From the NCBI GenBank assembly GCA_028829895.1, contig CM054184.1:26057201-26121200 (forward strand): DNA of 64,000 nt, written 5' to 3'. The stretch is from Sinotaia quadrata. Taxonomy: Eukaryota; Mollusca; Gastropoda; Architaenioglossa; Viviparidae. Below are positions 51,301 to 57,300 of the stretch, in pieces. Numbering within the stretch: the stretch's first letter is position 1; each line of letters opens with the position of its first letter. The notes under the pieces were generated by a model. The model searched no databases, was not told where the DNA came from, and saw nothing but the letters and a program-made list of their open reading frames with translations. Position numbers and translations under genes: made by a program.

Positions 51301-54300
51301 AAGTATAAAAAGTGTCTCAAGTCTGTTAAGAGTGAATGAGTTTAGAGCAATACTTATCTAAGTTAATTAATGCACTGGAACTACTACTAAAAAAGTCCAA
51401 CAACTCAATAATAACATGGTTATAAAAATAAGTAATCATAAATTTAAAAAATATTAATATCAATGATGCATTTAAGTAATAAATCTAGTAATGGACACAA
51501 TGTGACCATATTATTTCCTTTTTCGTTTCAAACATGATAACTGTGCACTGCCATTTTAAGTCATAAGTGGGTGAAAATCACACAGTTATAATATGAAAAA
51601 TATTTATAATCTGTTTGCACTATGTTTTGAGTTTGCACACATATTAAAGCATTTATTTTGTGCCTGCAACAGGTCTTCTCCTTAAAAGAGATGAATGCAA
51701 TTTTATTTATAAAATTATTTTAAATTTTCTGAACAGGAACATGAATCAACTGAAGATCTAATTTTGTCTGAAAGGGCAATTTATTTTTAGATTTTTGTTA
51801 ACAAAATATTTATTTAAAATTTTCAGTTTTCAAAATTTTAAATATATATAGTAAATTTTATTTAAAGTACCATATAACCAAATTAAAGCCCAGATCACAT
51901 TCTATCAACTGAAAATCAGATCTGTTTAATTTAATGCAAATAACTGATCACTCTCCAAACAGAGACATGTAAATAAAAAATCTTTATCACACAACATGCT
52001 CAGTAACAGAAAAAAACACTCAACAATTTTTATTAAAATTGCATTCATTAACTCATGTCTTTTAAACTACTCTTAATGAAAGATGATAAATATGTGAAAA
52101 ACAATATCAATTTTTAAATCATAAATAATACGTCACAAACAGTTTTAACTCACAATGACTGGTGTTCCTCTAAGTCATACATTTACCACCTCTAAAAGTA
52201 GAAGAATTCCAATAACCACATTATGTTCTGAAAGGGGAATGTTGCCGATATCTACATTATGATCTACAAAGGAAAGATTTTTTTATACCTATTTAAGCTG
52301 ACATCTAATAAGAGCTTCTGATTTACTAGCTTCAATACTTTTCACAAATATGGACCTACATTTTATCATTGAGGTTTATTATTTGACTTCGCAGAACCAC
52401 TGAAAGTTTTGCAAAATTTCTGTAAATAAAATATTTTAAAATGTTCAGATGACCAGTATTGCATTGTCTTACTGTTGCTGCTGAACAACAGTAGGTAAAA
52501 TACATGACATAAGGTAAATGGTAAGATGATGGAAACATTAAATAATGAGAGAGAGCAGTAACATTGGTATAGATAAAGAAGAAAATATTACCTCGTAATT
52601 TATAGGCTTCTCCATTAGCAGCTGTAACTGTAAATGTCTGTGAATCTTCATCTGATGGACTCACAACTGCAGCCTGAAACTCAGAGACAAAATGATGAAA
52701 ATATTTAAGAAGACAGTTTGCAAAAAGACTTAAAATAATGAAAGTATTTAAGAAGACTGTATGTAAAAAGAGTTTAACTTACATTTCCCTTGTCTGAGGA
52801 AACATTCATCTTTCCAAACAATTAGCCATATTTGACACTTTAAAAAAACAAATATATTATGACATTTACTTTTGGTGCCATTCTTTTCAAGATTTTTAAA
52901 AATATATAAAAATGTATGTACTTTTCTAGTTTCAGTAATATGTACAACTCACTTTGATATTTTACAATGCAGATTATTTTCAATCTGAAATTTAAAAGTA
53001 AAATCCACGTTTAGTGCAATTTCAAATAAATGTTTTATATATTTAAATGTTTTCAGATATTTGACCACCACCAAAATATGTCAGAATATACCAGATTTCC
53101 TTTCCCACTTGAGACTAAATGGCAGATTGGGTAGCAAAGTCAATTTTGAGATTTTACTTAATCTGGAAAGTTTATCACCTACCCTGAAGAATTTGTAATA
53201 ATATGGACATATTTATTTAACCTCTAAATATTCAAAGAGAAGCATTCTGAATGGTGCAAGCATGTTTTTTTTCACTCTTGAATAGCATCAAATTCCCTTA
53301 ACTTTCAAATTCCAAATTAATAAAATATTGTCTGATCCATATACAAGAATCTCCCACTGAGTGCTGAATGCAAATTTATTTTCCATAAGAATTAATGGAA
53401 ATCAAATTAATTTATTCCCATGGTCCAGAAAGCTAAATCAAAATTAAGCAAAAAGTGATAAAAGAGAAAAACTAATAGTCAACATTTATTTTAACTACAC
53501 AAAATTATCAAACATACTGAACATGAATGAAATATTATGTACATACACTGAATGGTATTTTACACTGTATGTTCTTCAATCCACATAGTAAACATTCTGT
53601 CATATATAAATGCTCATCTGGTTCTACTTCTAGTAATCTGTGTTGCATGGAAAGGAGCTATAATCTTATAAAACTCCCTATTTTTTTTTCTGCACAACTG
53701 ACCCAGCCAAACCTAATATTGTGGCCACTTCATGCTGATGATTGCCAGAGTCAAGATGCTACAAAACTTCTAATTTAACTTTTAGTGATGAACTCTTTCT
53801 CTGCTTCTTATTATCACTGTCTTTGCCAGTCAGATTTACATGCTTTGGTGCCATTCTGAAGGGTGTAAATGCATGTAAAACAGAGAATATGTATATATAA
53901 TCAAGGCTTTGATTTGGTTTAAAATGGTTTCACTCACAATAGATTGTCATCAGCTATATTTATTATACAGGTTGGACTAAGTATGTGCATCTTAAATTTA
54001 GATATGCCCAGACTGAATGTACATTTATAGTAAAGGGAGTTTAGCGCTTAGTTTAAGCTCAAATTTTTTAAGCAGCATAAGAGCCCTATGGCATAAATGT
54101 TGAAAAAGAATTAATAGCATAAGAAAGGGCATTGCAGTAACTTGTTTCACCATTCATTCTTCCCAACATTTTTTAAGAAAGTACCAAATAAATTAACAGA
54201 TAGCAATGGTTGCAATTTTCATTATTTAAAAACATTTAAAGCAAGTCAGCTTCTGAAGGTGCTGCAAGAACTGCATTCACATTTGAATTTTTCAGATTCT

Positions 54301-57300
54301 CTCTAGCCAAGTACCCACACTCCCACCCTAAAACACTCACAGCTACTATCCCACCATCCCACACCTTCTCTGCATCATAAATAAAGACACAGAGAGGCAT
54401 ATGTATAATGTGCAGACTTTTCAGGCATATATGTTCCTGCTATTTTGTGAGTCTCAAGATATATATCATATATACTGTCAATTAGAGTTACTTAGAGTGC
54501 AGTGCATATTATTTATTACAGGAATGCAGTTACACTATTTCTATTTATGTGAATATTAAAACAATGTAATAAAATAATAATTTGTGCCTGTGAAATTAAT
54601 TTTAAAAACAATTTTATATTGTGATGTGTTTTACAATAGTCTGTGAATAGTCACAAAACATTATACAAATCAGCAAAATACTGACAACTGCACTCTTCAT
54701 TTGTTGTTTATAATTATACTGTCATGTATTTGCAAAGAAAGATACTTTTAATTATCTATACATTATTATAATGTTTTTTCATTGTCTTTCAATGTTACAC
54801 AATAAATGCAATCAAACAAGTAAATGAATAATTAGGAATGTTTATGTGTAAATATAAAAAATAAGTAATCAACATAATGAAAATAAACCTGTATTCAAAA
54901 TCCTGCCATCCACCTAGACTCAACATCAACTCAGACATATTTAATGACTTAAATTAAACACTTAATTATTTTCTTTACTGGAACAAATTTAACTTTTTCA
55001 TTTTGATCTTGTTTCATCATATAACTCAATACAAAATGTTAAATCTTACAGCAGTACAATATTCAAAACATATATTCTGCCTATGTCACATTGTCAGTCT
55101 TAGAAACTAACTAACCACTAACCTAGCTTATTGAGTTTGAAACTTTCCTGATCATAAAACGAACATTCCTCTTACTGAAGCTTATAATTTTATATATGAT
55201 GAAGTGACAATATATTTTTCTGGCTGTTGCTGGGTTAAACTCAAAGAACTACAGTGTGTATGACAAACACTTTAAAATGTGTATAAATACACTCAAACAA
55301 AATAAGGAGTTAAAAATTATGATGAAAACTTACTGCTAAATGTACTGATCCTCTTGGTCTCTGTTTTTTGTGCTCTTCTTTCTGAAAACATAAAAGTAGG
55401 AAATCAAACAACAATATTTATGTATTGCTCAGTATGAGTTATTATTTCTTCTTAGTTTGCTGTAAACACTGGAAATGGAAACATACAAGTAATCTAATTT
55501 TTACTGTAATAGGTTGATACTTTTTAGAAACCAAAATGCAAACATTTCTGATGTGAGGGAATATTCATCAGTTTTGGCAGGGAAAAGTAAGCTTCTCAAT
55601 ATTCTGATCTGCATTAAAGGTGTATGCCTCTTTCTACAAGGAAAAAAAGGGGGTAAGGTGTAAGAATTATAAGTTTGAATTCAAATGTACTTACAAAGTC
55701 AGTGAAGGGTTGCTATTTTCATTGCTAATATTATCAATTAAATAATAATAAACATTTATTTATATTAATGATTTATATTTAAGCAGGATTTTTTGTTAAA
55801 TTATACAAAGACCAATAGTAAATTGTATTTAAAAATAGTAAATCTTTTCTCATTTTTTGCACACAAAAAAATGTTTTTCAAAGATAGGAAACTAAAAATT
55901 TTATACAAAGACCAATATTAAAACTGCATTTAATAGTAATCTTGCTTCATTAATTAAAAAAAATATTTTCCAATTCAAAAAGAAAGTAAAATTTTATACA
56001 AAGACCACAGTAAATCTTTTCTCATTATTTCTCTGCATACAGAAAAATATATCTGTTTACCAAGAAGACAAAATGAAATCAAGTATTTGACAAATATTCA
56101 GGTATTATTTCCACTTAATCAAGTTAATGAATTAAAAATGCCCTTACTTAAAAACAAAATTTAATATAAAGTAAATTAATAAATGCATATTAATTTGATA
56201 CTGGACTATTGGATGATAATAGTTTAAACACTAATACTTCATGAGTTCAGTATTTACTTAACATGAGAGGAAATCAAAACCTCAAAATACTCCAGCATTC
56301 CCGATTCTGGATCCAAAAGAAACCAACGTGTCTGCCAGCCCTTCATGACATTTGTGTACTTTAGTAGCTGTCCTTCCATTCTGGGTCTGGAAACACAACT
56401 AATAAATCTGTTACTACCCCTTGTAATCGCAAATATTTTAATTTTCAATTAGCAATTAAATATTTCAATTGCATTTAAACTTAATTCTATTTCAGTATTT
56501 GTATGATAAAAATGTGATTAAAACATTGTATTGCTAAGTTTTATGAGACATCATATTTGTAAACATACAATATTCAAAAGACTGAGTTGCAAAAGTATAA
56601 TTTAATAAATAGATCAAGAAGTCCTTCTAAGTTCATACTTCATAGTCACAATATTGTAATTTAATAAAGAATTAATAAGTAAATATGAGTAAAAACATTC
56701 AAAATTCATAAGACAAAGAGTAATTTAACAAGGAAAAAAACAAACATTTAAATAGAATTCACTATGTTCAAAAATTACTTTTGTCAAGCATCTGTGTTCA
56801 ACTTTTTTGTTAAGAATAGGATTAGAGGTAATATTACTGCCCCTTTGCAAGAATGCTTAATGTAAGTTATAAGAATTTTAATGTGTGTATGCTAATTGAT
56901 TTGGGATTTGGTAGGTTTCTTTTCTGCACTTTATGTAAACCACAGACATATATATATAATTATATTATATAAACCATCCAGTTGGTCATGTGGTGAGTAC
57001 ATGCTGCACTACACAAAATTCTTGCATTGGCTTGCCACAAAACTTCTAATATGAATGCATAATTGTAAATTGTTTTAGTCTGAAACTGGTTTGTTGTTAG
57101 ATTCCCGTGAATTTATTTATGGTCAATATGGCATAGAAACAGTGAGTGGAGAAACAAATTGTATGATTATAAGAATTAATCAGCAGATTCACTTTGCTGA
57201 GGACTTTATGCCCACTCTAGTCTAAACATTACATTTAATGAAGATTATTTGATGCTCAGTGGCGATGTTTTTAATGGATGTCAGTACACGTGTTTCCTTT

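Noticed and set aside
56254..56280. Longer ORP exon 3 using the GTAAAT donor
   Set aside because: The consensus is better, but the frame into exon 4 is lost and the PH-domain spacing no longer matches the family.
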